Positions 14,154 through 22,632 of a stretch of DNA of 41,634 nt are shown here, in pieces. Under the pieces are notes generated by a model. It was given only the letters and a program-made list of their open reading frames with translations, made no database searches and had not been told where the DNA came from. Both the position numbers and the translations under genes were made by a program. Origin of the DNA: Gluconacetobacter dulcium (GTDB lineage Bacteria; Pseudomonadota; Alphaproteobacteria; Acetobacterales; Acetobacteraceae); assembly GCF_014174165.1 (NCBI RefSeq), contig NZ_JABEQN010000034.1, positions 1 to 41,634 on the forward strand, in the 5' to 3' direction. Every line of letters begins with the position of its first letter. Position 1 is the stretch's first letter.

Positions 14154-14864
14154 ATGCAACGAACCTTTCTGATTACCGGCGCCAGCAAGGGCATTGGCCT
14201 GGCTCTGGCGCATAATCTGGCGAAGCAGGGTCATCGCGTCGTCGGTCTGGCGCGCAATCGCACGGACGGCTTTCCAGGCACTCTTGTGCAGGCGGATCTT
14301 GCCGACAGCGATGCAACGGCACGCCTGTGCGCCGAGCTTGCGGAGCAGCACGCGTTCGATGGTGTCGTCAACAATGTCGGCCTCGTCAGGGCACAATCTC
14401 TTGAAGAGGTTTCCCTGTCGGCTCTCGACGAGGTCATGCGGGTCAATCTTCACCCGGCTGTCCTGACGGCCCAGGCCCTTCTGCCGGGGATGAAGGCGCG
14501 TGGTTGGGGACGCATCGTCAACATATCCAGCCTGACAGCCCTTGGGGCCGTGCAACGGACCGCCTATGCCGCGGCGAAGGCGGCACTGATCAGCTTTTCG
14601 CGGGGGTGGGCCCTCGAACTTGCCACGACCGGGATTACGGTCAACACCGTCGCTCCTGGCCCAACAGAGACCGAATTGTTTCGCGCCAACAACATGCCCG
14701 GCAGCGATGGTGAAAAACGCTATCTATCGAGTGTCCCCATGAAGCGGTTCGGAAGACCGGAAGAAGTGGCGGCGGCGATCGCGTTTGTGCTGTCGGAAGA
14801 CGCATCGTTCATGACGGGGCAGACCCTGCATATCGACGGCGGAGCCTCGATCGGAAAAGCCTGA
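14154..14864 (+). CDS. short-chain dehydrogenase/reductase
   Basis: A 236-residue classical SDR with a Rossmann fold. It shows the cofactor motif TGASKGIG (8-15), NNVG (73-76), the active-site Ser near 125 (IVNISSL), and Tyr138/Lys142 (AYAAAKAAL), followed by the PGPTETELF loop and the C-terminal TGQTLHIDGG. The Arg in GLARN after the second strand favours NADP. The start has CTGGAG about 9 bases upstream. It is the last gene of the LysR-linked cluster, 99 bases after the CMD gene. Likely substrates are reactive carbonyls or ketones generated by, or related to, the neighbouring reductases; the exact reaction is unknown. Confidence 0.9.
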   Translation: MQRTFLITGASKGIGLALAHNLAKQGHRVVGLARNRTDGFPGTLVQADLADSDATARLCAELAEQHAFDGVVNNVGLVRAQSLEEVSLSALDEVMRVNLHPAVLTAQALLPGMKARGWGRIVNISSLTALGAVQRTAYAAAKAALISFSRGWALELATTGITVNTVAPGPTETELFRANNMPGSDGEKRYLSSVPMKRFGRPEEVAAAIAFVLSEDASFMTGQTLHIDGGASIGKA

Positions 14865-14877
14865 CCGAACATGTGGG

Positions 14878-14984
14878 CTGGCGAGCGAGAGCGGCCCGTT
14901 TCGGGCCGCGCCCGACATGTGTTTCCGAGCATCGGAGCGGAGTGGCCTTGATGGCCATGAGCACCGAAGCCCAGAAAACGCGCG
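14878..14984 (+). repeat. dispersed ~105-bp repeat, copy 2 (convergent intergenic)
   Basis: This is the plus-strand partner of 5041-5145, with identical GCGCCCGACATGTGT and ATGGCCATGAGCACCGAAG blocks and the same TGGCC-N5-GGCCA hairpin (14943-14957). Like copy 1 it sits between two convergent genes, here the SDR and tyrA. Two copies in the same kind of place argue for a non-coding role. Confidence 0.75.
14891..14909 (+). terminator. hairpin terminator within repeat copy 2
   Basis: GCGGCCC (14891-14897), loop GTTTC, GGGCCGC (14903-14909): 7 perfect pairs, 27 bases past the SDR stop. There is no T run after it. In repeat copy 1 the matching stem is imperfect, so this arm is a variable part of the repeat. 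Confidence 0.45.
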
Positions 14985-15047
14985 GAGGAAACGCGCGGGG
15001 GACACGCCGCCAGCGCGCATGTTCGGTCAGGCTCTGAGACCTGATCT

Positions 15048-15950
15048 TCAGGCCTGGCGGTTTTCCAGCAGGCTGCGGCGGATGTGGCGGCCGCGTTCGA
15101 TGCGGTCGACGATGAAATCCTCGTCGCCCCAGCGGATGGCGCGGGCCATGGCCTGGGCGTCTTCCATGAAGCGGGCCAGCATTTCCAGCAGGGCTTCGCG
15201 GTTGTTCAGGAAGATGTCGCGCCACATCACCGGGTCGGATGCCGCGATGCGGGTGAAGTCGCGGAAGCCGGAGGCCGCGAAATCCAGCACTTCGGAGCGG
15301 GTTTCGTCGGCCAGGTCGTCGGCGGTGCCGCAGATGGTGAAGGCCAGCAGGTGCGGCAGGTGGCTGACGATGGCGCAGACGCGGTCGTGATGGGCCGGGT
15401 CCATGATGCGCGTGCGCGCGCCCAGGCGGTGCCACATCGTCTCCACCAGCGCGGTGGCCGCCGGGTCGGTGTCTTCCAGCGGTGTCAGCAGGCACCAGCG
15501 GTCGTCGAACAGGGTGGCGAAGCCGGCGTCGGGGCCGGAATATTCGGTGCCGGCCATCGGGTGGGTGGGCACGAAGGGGATGTCGGGCCGCAGGGCGGGA
15601 GCGATGGCGTTGATGATCGACTGCTTGGTCGATCCGACCTCGCTGAGGATCGCGCCGGGTTTCATGACCGGCAGGATCTGGGCGCCGACGGTGGCGATGG
15701 CGCCCACGGGCACGCAGAGGATGACGCAGTCGGCGTCGGCGGCGGCACGGAGGGGATCGGCTTCCACGCGGTCAGCGATGCCGAGTTCCGTGACGCGCTG
15801 GCGGACGGCGGGGTCGATGTCGCAGGCCACCAGTTCGCGGGCGATCGTGCCGTCGCGCTGGGCGCGGCGCAGGATGGACGAGCCGATCAGGCCGGGGCCG
15901 ATGACGGCGAGCGTGCCGAACAGGGGGGAAGCGGTCGGGGTTTCGGTCAT
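15048..15950 (-). CDS. tyrA: prephenate/cyclohexadienyl dehydrogenase
   Basis: A 300-residue TyrA-type dehydrogenase of tyrosine biosynthesis. It has a Rossmann domain with VIGPGLIGSSILRRAQ (residues 16-31), the acidic end of strand 2 (ACDID), CVPVGAI, SEVGSTKQ, and the substrate-binding HPMAGTEYSGP with its catalytic His. The C-terminal helical domain contains HHDRVCAIVSHLPHLLAF and DPVMWRDIFLNN. The ATG at 15950 (MTETPTAS) is preferred; the longer frame overlaps hpnL. It starts 13 bases after the hpnL stop on the same strand, so the two are probably co-transcribed. Whether it prefers prephenate or arogenate cannot be read here. Confidence 0.93.
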   Translation of the reverse strand: MTETPTASPLFGTLAVIGPGLIGSSILRRAQRDGTIARELVACDIDPAVRQRVTELGIADRVEADPLRAAADADCVILCVPVGAIATVGAQILPVMKPGAILSEVGSTKQSIINAIAPALRPDIPFVPTHPMAGTEYSGPDAGFATLFDDRWCLLTPLEDTDPAATALVETMWHRLGARTRIMDPAHHDRVCAIVSHLPHLLAFTICGTADDLADETRSEVLDFAASGFRDFTRIAASDPVMWRDIFLNNREALLEMLARFMEDAQAMARAIRWGDEDFIVDRIERGRHIRRSLLENRQA

Positions 15951-15963
15951 GGCGGGAGGCGGT

Positions 15964-17046
15964 TCAGCGCGAGCGTTCGGAGGCGGGGTAGGGACCGTCC
16001 TCCGGGGTGGCATTCGCGCGGCTGCCGCGCAGGCGGCGCACCTCGGCGGCCTGCCACAGCAGCAGGACGGGGACGCCGATGGCCAGGTCGCGGCCCCGGC
16101 GCAGCAGCGACAGGCCCAGCGAGATCGACGGGTCGATGCCGAAGGCCGAGCCGAGTGCGATGTAGGCGGCTTCCTGCACGCCCAGGCCGGCGGGCACCAG
16201 GAACGAGGCGGACATGATGCCGCAGGCCACGCCCTCGATCACGATGGCGCCGCTGAGGCTGAGATGCGCGCCGAGGAAATAATAGCCGACCCAGATGGCG
16301 GCGGCGCTGCCGATCCAGGCGACGAGATGGACCGCCGCGGCCTCGGCGATGCGGCCGGGGTGCGACCACATCTCGTCCAGCTTCTCCTGCAATGTGTCGG
16401 CACGGCTGAGCATCGCGCTGTGCCATTGCGAGGCGATGTTGCGGCTGAGGCCGCGCGCCATGCGCTTGAGGATGGTGCCGCCGTGCTGCTGGGTCCAGAT
16501 GAAGCCGCCGATGCCCACGGCCAGCAGCAGCGTGCCGATGATGACCGGCTTGGCAAACGGGCTGGATTGCTGGTGCACGACCAGGAACACCACCGCGATC
16601 AGCACGAACACGATCTGGCCGAGCACCTCGGTCGTCAGGTCCACGATATTGGCGCTGGCGGCCTCGGGCCAGTCGATCGACCGGCCGCCGGTGCGGGGCG
16701 TGGCCTCGGCGCCGGTGGCGCGGATGCCGATCAGGATGCCGCCGAGCTGCGAGAAGGGCAGGCAGGTCGCCGCCGCGTCGCGGACCATGCGGGCCATGGT
16801 CAGGTGGGCCAGCCCGATCTCGCGGCAGGCCGCGTGCCAGGCGACGCCCAGGATTGCATCCACTGCAAGCTGGGCGAGGATGGTGGCGCCGAATCCGACG
16901 ATGCCGATGGACAGGACCGCCTTCAGCACGGACCCCGCGCCAAGCCATGCGGTGCATCCGGTAATCAGGGCCAGTCCCAGGAAGGCCAGCAGGATCGTGA
17001 GTTTTTTCAAGGATTGACCGCACTTCGTCTGCCGCGCCATGGCCAC
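15964..17046 (-). CDS. hpnL: hopanoid-associated flippase-like membrane protein HpnL
   Basis: A 360-residue integral membrane protein of the lysylphosphatidylglycerol synthase transmembrane/flippase group, with about eight hydrophobic helices. Features include CLPFSQLGGILIGIRATG, the EVLGQIVFVLIAVVFLVV helix, SFLVPAGLGVQEAAYIALG and the C-terminal LLRRGRDLAIGVPVLLLWQ typical of HpnL. In hopanoid producers HpnL is thought to help move or modify hopanoids in the envelope; the mechanism is not settled. The ATG at 17046 or the one at 17040 could start it. It is divergent from hpnA across 162 bases, which ties it to the hpn locus, and it is followed closely by tyrA. Confidence 0.85.
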   Translation of the reverse strand: MAMARQTKCGQSLKKLTILLAFLGLALITGCTAWLGAGSVLKAVLSIGIVGFGATILAQLAVDAILGVAWHAACREIGLAHLTMARMVRDAAATCLPFSQLGGILIGIRATGAEATPRTGGRSIDWPEAASANIVDLTTEVLGQIVFVLIAVVFLVVHQQSSPFAKPVIIGTLLLAVGIGGFIWTQQHGGTILKRMARGLSRNIASQWHSAMLSRADTLQEKLDEMWSHPGRIAEAAAVHLVAWIGSAAAIWVGYYFLGAHLSLSGAIVIEGVACGIMSASFLVPAGLGVQEAAYIALGSAFGIDPSISLGLSLLRRGRDLAIGVPVLLLWQAAEVRRLRGSRANATPEDGPYPASERSR

Positions 17047-17208
17047 TCCGCCAGGGAGGGGGCCGACGCATGGGTTGGGCCTGACTTACACTAGAGGAGG
17101 GTCTGGCGCCACCATGTGGTGTCGGGATAAATGGTGCCCCGCCTTCCGCCGTCCGCACGACCCCTCGGGGCCGCGCGGGCGGGACCTTCCGGAGCATTTG
17201 ATCGGATC

Positions 17209-18204
17209 ATGACTGCCCCCACGCTTGTTACCGGCGCGACCGGATTCGTCGGTTCGGCCGTTGCCCGCACGCTGTTGCAGCGGGGGCACAGCCTGCGGCT
17301 GATGGCCCGCAAGGGCGCCGACCTGAGCAATATCCGCGATTTGCCGGCCGAGATGGTCGAGGGCGATCTCTCCAACCCCGCGACGTTTGCCGATGCGGTG
17401 CGCGGCTGCCGCTATGTATTTCACGTCGCCGCCGACTACCGGCTGTGGGTGCCCGACCCGGCGCCGATGATGACGGCGAATGTGGAGGGCACGCGGCGGC
17501 TGATGCTGGCGGCGCAGGACGCGGGGGTGGAGCGGATCGTCTATTGTTCCTCGGTGGCGGCGCTGGGGCTGATCGGCGACGGCACGGTGTCGGACGAGGC
17601 CACGCCGGTGCATGAGCATGCGGTGATCGGCATCTACAAGCGGTCGAAATACCGGGCGGAGCAGGAAGTGCTGCGCCTGGTGCGCGAGCGTGGCCTGCCG
17701 GCGGTGATCGTGAACCCCTCGACGCCCGTGGGGCCGCGCGACATCAAGCCTACGCCGACCGGGCAGATGATCCTGGATTGCGCGGCGGGCAAGATGCCGG
17801 CCTATGTCGATACGGGCGTGAACCTCGTCCATGTCGATGACGTGGCGGAGGGGCATGCCCTGGCGCTGGAACGGGGACGGATCGGCGAGAAATACATCCT
17901 GGGCAGCGAGAACCTGGCGCTGCGCGACCTGTTCGCCATGACATCGCAGATCGCGGGCGTGAAGCCGCCGCGCGTCAGCCTGCCGCAGGAGGTGATCTGG
18001 CCGGTGGCGGTGGTGTCGGAATGGCTGTCGCGCGGGTTTGGCATCGCGCCGCGCGTGACGCGCGAAATGCTGGCCATGTCGCGGAAGAAGATGTTCTTCT
18101 CCTCCGACAAGGCCGAGCGGGAACTGGGCTATGCGCCGCGTCCGGCGCGTGACGCGGTGACGGATGCGGTGGCGTGGTTCCGCCAGAATGGCATGCTGAA
18201 ATAA
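17209..18204 (+). CDS. hpnA: hopanoid-associated sugar epimerase HpnA
   Basis: A 331-residue NAD-dependent epimerase/dehydratase (extended SDR). It has the cofactor loop TGATGFVGSAV at residues 9-19, the catalytic Ser-Tyr-Lys set around YCSSVAALG (112-120) and Y143KRSK147, and NPSTPVGPRDIKPTPTG typical of HpnA. It is the first gene of the plus-strand hpn run, followed after 16 bases by hpnB. It is presumed to help build the polar head of extended hopanoids, but the reaction is not proven. The start at 17209 is chosen because the frame upstream to 17131 is Pro/Arg-rich and lacks homology. GGAG at 17191-17194 is the only candidate ribosome binding site. Confidence 0.92.
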   Translation: MTAPTLVTGATGFVGSAVARTLLQRGHSLRLMARKGADLSNIRDLPAEMVEGDLSNPATFADAVRGCRYVFHVAADYRLWVPDPAPMMTANVEGTRRLMLAAQDAGVERIVYCSSVAALGLIGDGTVSDEATPVHEHAVIGIYKRSKYRAEQEVLRLVRERGLPAVIVNPSTPVGPRDIKPTPTGQMILDCAAGKMPAYVDTGVNLVHVDDVAEGHALALERGRIGEKYILGSENLALRDLFAMTSQIAGVKPPRVSLPQEVIWPVAVVSEWLSRGFGIAPRVTREMLAMSRKKMFFSSDKAERELGYAPRPARDAVTDAVAWFRQNGMLK

Positions 18205-18220
18205 GACGGATGCCAAGACG

Positions 18221-19387
18221 ATGGTCCTGCTGCTGACGGCGTTGCTCTGCGCCCTGATCTGGTTGTTTCTGATCTGTTTTCATGGCCGTTTCTGGCAGGG
18301 GGGGCCGATTCTGGACCCGGTTGCCATTGCCGGGGACGATTGGCCGCCGGTCTGCATCGTCGTCCCGGCCCGTGACGAGGCCGGGTCGGTGCAGGCCTGC
18401 GTGGGGTCGCTGCTGGAGCAGTCCTATCCCGGCCCGCTGTCGCTGGTTCTGGTGGATGACAACAGCACCGACGGGACCGGCGATCTGGCGCGCGCGGTGC
18501 CCGACCCGTTGCGCCGGCTGACCGTCGTGACCGGTGGCGAGCGGCCTTCCGGGTGGAGCGGCAAGCTGTGGGCCGTGGCGCAGGGCGTGGCCGAGGTGCG
18601 GCGCCAGGTGCCTGCGGATTCGGGGTATGTGTTCCTGACCGATGCCGACATCACGCATGATCCGGCCCACATCGCGACCCTGGTGGCCAAGGCGCGGACC
18701 GACGGGCTGGACATGGTGTCGGAGATGGTCGCGCTGAACTGCGCCAGCGTTGCGGAACAGATGCTGGTGCCGGCCTTCGTCTTCTTCTTCGCGCTGCTCT
18801 ATCCGTTCGCGCGGGTCAATGATCCGGGCAGCCGCGTCGCCGGGGCGGCGGGTGGGTCGATCCTGATCCATCGGGAGGCGCTGGCGCGCATCGGTGGCAT
18901 CGAATCGCTGCGCGGTGCCCTGATCGACGATTGCACCCTGGCCATGCATGTGAAGCGCAGCGGGGGGCGGCTGTATCTGGGGCATAGCCGGCTGGCGCGT
19001 TCGATCCGGCCCTATCCGCATCCGGGCGATATCTGGCGCATGGTGGCGCGGACCGCCTATGTGCAGTTGCGCTATTCGCCGCTGCTGCTGGTGGGCACCG
19101 TGCTGGGCATGGTGCTGGTCTGGATCGCGCCGATGCTGCTGGCGCTGTTCGGCCATGGGTTGCCGCGCCTGCTGGGGGCGGCGGCGTGGGTCGTCTCGAT
19201 GGCGTCCTTCGTGCCGACGCTGCGGCGCTTTCGCCTTTCGCCGGCCTTGGCCCTGTTTCTGCCGCTGGTGGCCGTGTTCTATACCGCCGCCACCGTCGGG
19301 TCGGCCATCGACCATCATCGAGGGCGTGGCGTGGTGTGGAAAAGCCGCGCCTATCGCGAACCGAACGGGAACGCCCCGCCAAAATGA
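18221..19387 (+). CDS. hpnB: hopanoid-associated glycosyltransferase HpnB
   Basis: A 388-residue GT2-family enzyme. A membrane helix at residues 1-22 anchors it. The GT-A domain starts at ICIVVPARDEAGSVQACV-type sequence (here WPPVCIVVPARDEAG). VLVDDNSTDGT is followed by LTDADITHDPAH, the DxD-like metal site, and GALIDDCTLAMHVKRSGG. Three or so C-terminal helices end the protein (about 280-370). It overlaps hpnC by 4 bases (ATGA at 19384-19387), a sign of translational coupling. It is thought to add a sugar to hopanoids or a related lipid; the acceptor is unproven. Confidence 0.92.
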   Translation: MVLLLTALLCALIWLFLICFHGRFWQGGPILDPVAIAGDDWPPVCIVVPARDEAGSVQACVGSLLEQSYPGPLSLVLVDDNSTDGTGDLARAVPDPLRRLTVVTGGERPSGWSGKLWAVAQGVAEVRRQVPADSGYVFLTDADITHDPAHIATLVAKARTDGLDMVSEMVALNCASVAEQMLVPAFVFFFALLYPFARVNDPGSRVAGAAGGSILIHREALARIGGIESLRGALIDDCTLAMHVKRSGGRLYLGHSRLARSIRPYPHPGDIWRMVARTAYVQLRYSPLLLVGTVLGMVLVWIAPMLLALFGHGLPRLLGAAAWVVSMASFVPTLRRFRLSPALALFLPLVAVFYTAATVGSAIDHHRGRGVVWKSRAYREPNGNAPPK

Positions 19388-20292
19388 CAGGACAGTATGT
19401 GAACGCGACCCAGAGCCCGCAGGATACCGCCGCGCCGACCGATCAGGACGTGTGGGGAACCGAGGATGTGTCGTCCGGCAAGGGGGCTTCCGACGAGAAT
19501 TTTCCCGTCGGCTCATTGCTGATCAGCCGGCGGCTGCGCCCGCATGTGCATGCCTATTATGATTTCGCGCGGGTGATCGACGATATCGTCGACAATGAGC
19601 GGTTGACGCCCGAGGCCAAGATCGCGCGGCTGAATGCGATGGAAGACGTGGTGCGGGGCCGGCGCGAGGCCCCGTTGCGCCGCGATGCGCAGACGGCGGT
19701 GCGCGTGGGGCGGACGCTGGCGGTGACCGGGGTGTCGGTCGAAACCGCGACCGACCTGATCGTGGCCTTTCGCCAGGATGCGGTGAAGAACCGCTATGAA
19801 TCCTGGGAGGAACTGGCCGATTACTGCCGGTATTCCGCCAATCCGGTCGGGCGGTTCCTGCTGGAACTGCATGGCGAGCGCGCGGAGACGTTCGGCCCGT
19901 CCGACGCGCTGTGCACGTCCTTGCAGGTGCTGAACCATTTGCAGGATTGCGCCGACGATCTGCGCACGCTGGATCGCTGCTATCTGCCGCTGCCGTGGCT
20001 GGCGCGCGAGGGGGCGTCGGTGGACGATCTGCGGGCGGGCCATGCCTCGCCGGGGTTGCGGCGGGTGATGAACGCGCTGCTGGACCGGGTGGACGGGCTG
20101 AACGACGAGGCCGCGCGCCTGTCCGGGCTGGTGCGCGACCGGCGCATGCGGCTGTATTGTGCGGTGATCGTCGGGCTGGCGCGGCGTCTGGCCGGACGGC
20201 TGCGGCGACAGGACCCGCTGGCGGGCCGGGTGAAACTGACGCGCGGCGACGCGGTGGGGGCGTTGGCGGGTGCCCTGCGCGTGCTGCCCTGA
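19384..20292 (+). CDS. hpnC: squalene synthase subunit HpnC
   Basis: A 302-residue all-helical prenyl-transferase-fold enzyme. The two acidic metal motifs are visible: FARVIDDIVDNE near residues 61-72 and NHLQDCADDLRTLDRCYLP further on. With HpnD and HpnE it makes squalene in three steps; HpnC converts presqualene diphosphate to hydroxysqualene. The ATG at 19384 overlaps the hpnB stop. The N-terminal 35 residues are a variable low-complexity tail (TQSPQDTAAPTDQD). The next gene, hpnD, starts 86 bases on, the widest gap between hpnA and hpnE. Confidence 0.93.
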   Translation: MTGQYVNATQSPQDTAAPTDQDVWGTEDVSSGKGASDENFPVGSLLISRRLRPHVHAYYDFARVIDDIVDNERLTPEAKIARLNAMEDVVRGRREAPLRRDAQTAVRVGRTLAVTGVSVETATDLIVAFRQDAVKNRYESWEELADYCRYSANPVGRFLLELHGERAETFGPSDALCTSLQVLNHLQDCADDLRTLDRCYLPLPWLAREGASVDDLRAGHASPGLRRVMNALLDRVDGLNDEAARLSGLVRDRRMRLYCAVIVGLARRLAGRLRRQDPLAGRVKLTRGDAVGALAGALRVLP

Positions 20293-20378
20293 TGGTAGGG
20301 TGGGGTTTTGTCTTGGGCGCCGATCCGCCATAAACCCTGCCGCGGAGTGATACGGATGATGGAAGCGGGAAGGCGGGA

Positions 20379-21260
20379 ATGGAATTGACGCGGGCACGCA
20401 CGGTTCAGGCGCCCCCCCTGGGATGCGATCCGGCCGATCTGGCGCAGGTCGAGGCGGTGGTGAGCGCGTCGGGGACCTCGTTCGGCAAGGGGATGCGTAT
20501 CCTGCCGCCCGACCGGCGCTACGGCATGTATGCCGTCTATGCCTTCTGCCGGCTGGTGGACGATGTGGCGGACGACGAAGGCGCGGTCGATGACAAGGAA
20601 GCGCGGCTGGAAGCCTGGCGGCAGCGGATCGCCGGGCTGTATGAAGGCCGGACCGACGATGCGCTGGACCGGGTGCTGGCGGTGGTGATCGCCCGTTTTT
20701 CGCTGCGGCAGGCGGATTTCGACGCGGTGATCGACGGGATGATGATGGATGCGCGCGGCCCCGTCGTCGCGCCGGACGAGGCGACGTTCGACCTGTATTG
20801 CGACCGGGTGGCCTCGGCGGTGGGGCGCCTGTCGGTGCGGGTGTTCGGCGATGCGTCGGAAGAGGCCGACCGTGTGGCGTACCATCTGGGCCGCGCCTTG
20901 CAGATTACCAATATCCTGCGTGACGTGGCGGAGGATTCGCGGCTCGGCCGGCTGTATCTGCCGCGCGAATTGCTGACCCGCTTCAACGTGCCGCTGGACC
21001 CCGCGCGGGCGCCGCGTGCCCAGGGGCTGGAAGGTGTGTGCCGGGTGCTGGCAGGGCGGGCGCGCGACCATTTCCGTGCCGCGCATCGGGCAATGGCGCG
21101 CTGCAACCGGCTGGCGATGCGGCCGGCCCGCCTGATGGGGGCGACCTACGGCGCGATTCTGACGGCGCAGGAGCGGCAGGGCTGGCGCCATCCGGAACGG
21201 CGGGTGTCGCTCTCGCGGCCGCGCAAGCTGCTGATCGCCGCCCGCGCCCTGGTGGGATAG
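20379..21260 (+). CDS. hpnD: presqualene diphosphate synthase HpnD
   Basis: A 293-residue squalene/phytoene synthase-fold enzyme that joins two farnesyl diphosphates into presqualene diphosphate. It has the first acidic motif FCRLVDDVADDEG (about residues 56-68) and the second, NILRDVAEDSRLGRLYLPREL. SASGTSFGKGMRILPPDRR in the N-terminal part is typical of HpnD. The start at 20379 follows GGAAGGCGGG. hpnE begins 4 bases after the stop, so the two are tightly coupled. Conserved Asp residues in both motifs are intact, so activity is expected. Confidence 0.93.
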   Translation: MELTRARTVQAPPLGCDPADLAQVEAVVSASGTSFGKGMRILPPDRRYGMYAVYAFCRLVDDVADDEGAVDDKEARLEAWRQRIAGLYEGRTDDALDRVLAVVIARFSLRQADFDAVIDGMMMDARGPVVAPDEATFDLYCDRVASAVGRLSVRVFGDASEEADRVAYHLGRALQITNILRDVAEDSRLGRLYLPRELLTRFNVPLDPARAPRAQGLEGVCRVLAGRARDHFRAAHRAMARCNRLAMRPARLMGATYGAILTAQERQGWRHPERRVSLSRPRKLLIAARALVG

Positions 21261-21264
21261 GACG

Positions 21265-22563
21265 ATGGCGGGGCATGTCCATATCGTCGGTGGCGGGCTG
21301 GCCGGCCTGTCGGCGGCGGTCGAACTGGCGGGCAGCGGCGGGCGGCTGACGGTCTACGAGGCCGGGCCGGCCTGTGGCGGGCGGGCGCGGTCCTATCACG
21401 ACCGGCATCTCGGCTGCCGGATCGACAATGGCAACCATCTGCTGCTGTCGGCCAACGATGCGGTGTTCCGCTATCTGGGCCTGATCGGCGCGGAGAAGAC
21501 GCTGGTCGGTCCCGATCGGCCGATCTTTCCCTTCGTCGATCTGGGGGATCGCGCGCGCTGGACGCTGGATCTGTCGCGCGGGCTGCTCCCGTTCTGGCTG
21601 TTTTCGGCGCATCGGCGCGTGCCGGGCATGCGGCTGGGCGAGGTCCGGTCGCTGATGCGGCTGATGCGGGCCGGACCGGACCAGACGGTGGCGGAGTGTC
21701 TGTTGCCGGGCATGCTCTCGACCCGTCTGCTGGAACCGTTCGCGATTTCGGCCCTGAACACGCTGTGCGAGACCGGCAGCGCCGCCCTGCTGGGGGCGGT
21801 GATCCGCGAAAGCCTGGCCAAGGGGGGGCGGGCCTGCCTGCCGCGTTTCCCTGCCGTCGGCCTGTCGGAGAGTTTCGTCGATCCGGCGCTGGACCATCTG
21901 GCGCTGATGAAGGCGGAGGTGCGTACCGGGTGCCGCGTGTCGGGCATTACGACCGCCGATGGCCGTGCCACCGGCCTGCGCCTGCCGGACGGCGACGTGA
22001 CGCTGGACGGGGACGATAGGCTCATCATGGCCGTGACGGCGCCCGTGGCGGCCGATCTGCTGGGGGACGTGCTGCCGGACCTGCGCGTGCCCGATGCGTT
22101 CGAAAGCATCGTCAATGTCCATTTCCGGCTCGATCCGGCGCCTGTGGCCCTTGGGGCGCTGGGGCGTGCCCGCTTTATCGGTGTCGTCGGCGGGATCAGC
22201 GAGTGGGTGTTCGTCAAGGACGATATCCTGTCGGTGACCGTCAGCGCCGCCAACCGCTATGCCGACCGGGACAATGACGAACTGGCGGCCGTGATCTGGA
22301 ACGAGGTTCGCGCGGCGGTGGAACCGGCCCTGGCGCGACCCCTGCCGCTGGACATGCCCCCCATGCGCATGGTGCGTGAGCGGCGCGCCACCTTCGCCGC
22401 GACCCCGGCCCAGGAGCGGTTGCGACCGCCGGTGCGCACCGCGCTGGACAACCTGTTTCTGGCTGGGGACTGGACGGCGACGGGATTGCCCGCGACAATC
22501 GAAGGTGCGATCAGGTCCGGCGTGACCGCGGCCCGGGCCGCCCGCGACCCTCTCCGGCGATGA
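21265..22563 (+). CDS. hpnE: hydroxysqualene dehydroxylase HpnE
   Basis: A 432-residue FAD-dependent amine-oxidase-fold protein. The N-terminal dinucleotide-binding loop is HIVGGGLAGLSAAVELAGSG (residues 4-23), with YEAGPACGGRARSY following. The C-terminal FAD contact is NLFLAGDWTATGLPATIEGA. It reduces hydroxysqualene to squalene, the last step before cyclisation. It starts 4 bases after hpnD with GGATAGGACG as ribosome binding site. The gap to shc (69 bases) holds only a leader. The length and motif set match HpnE rather than carotenoid desaturases, which also belong to this fold. Confidence 0.93.
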   Translation: MAGHVHIVGGGLAGLSAAVELAGSGGRLTVYEAGPACGGRARSYHDRHLGCRIDNGNHLLLSANDAVFRYLGLIGAEKTLVGPDRPIFPFVDLGDRARWTLDLSRGLLPFWLFSAHRRVPGMRLGEVRSLMRLMRAGPDQTVAECLLPGMLSTRLLEPFAISALNTLCETGSAALLGAVIRESLAKGGRACLPRFPAVGLSESFVDPALDHLALMKAEVRTGCRVSGITTADGRATGLRLPDGDVTLDGDDRLIMAVTAPVAADLLGDVLPDLRVPDAFESIVNVHFRLDPAPVALGALGRARFIGVVGGISEWVFVKDDILSVTVSAANRYADRDNDELAAVIWNEVRAAVEPALARPLPLDMPPMRMVRERRATFAATPAQERLRPPVRTALDNLFLAGDWTATGLPATIEGAIRSGVTAARAARDPLRR

Positions 22564-22632
22564 GCCAGCCGCCGGAATTGTGAATGGCTGGCATTTTGGA
22601 CAGGTCCCGCCGATGGGGCGGGAGACAATGGA

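Noticed and set aside
17131-17208. longer N-terminus for hpnA
   Set aside because: The added 26 residues are Pro/Arg/Ala-rich, and the Rossmann strand begins right after the ATG at 17209.
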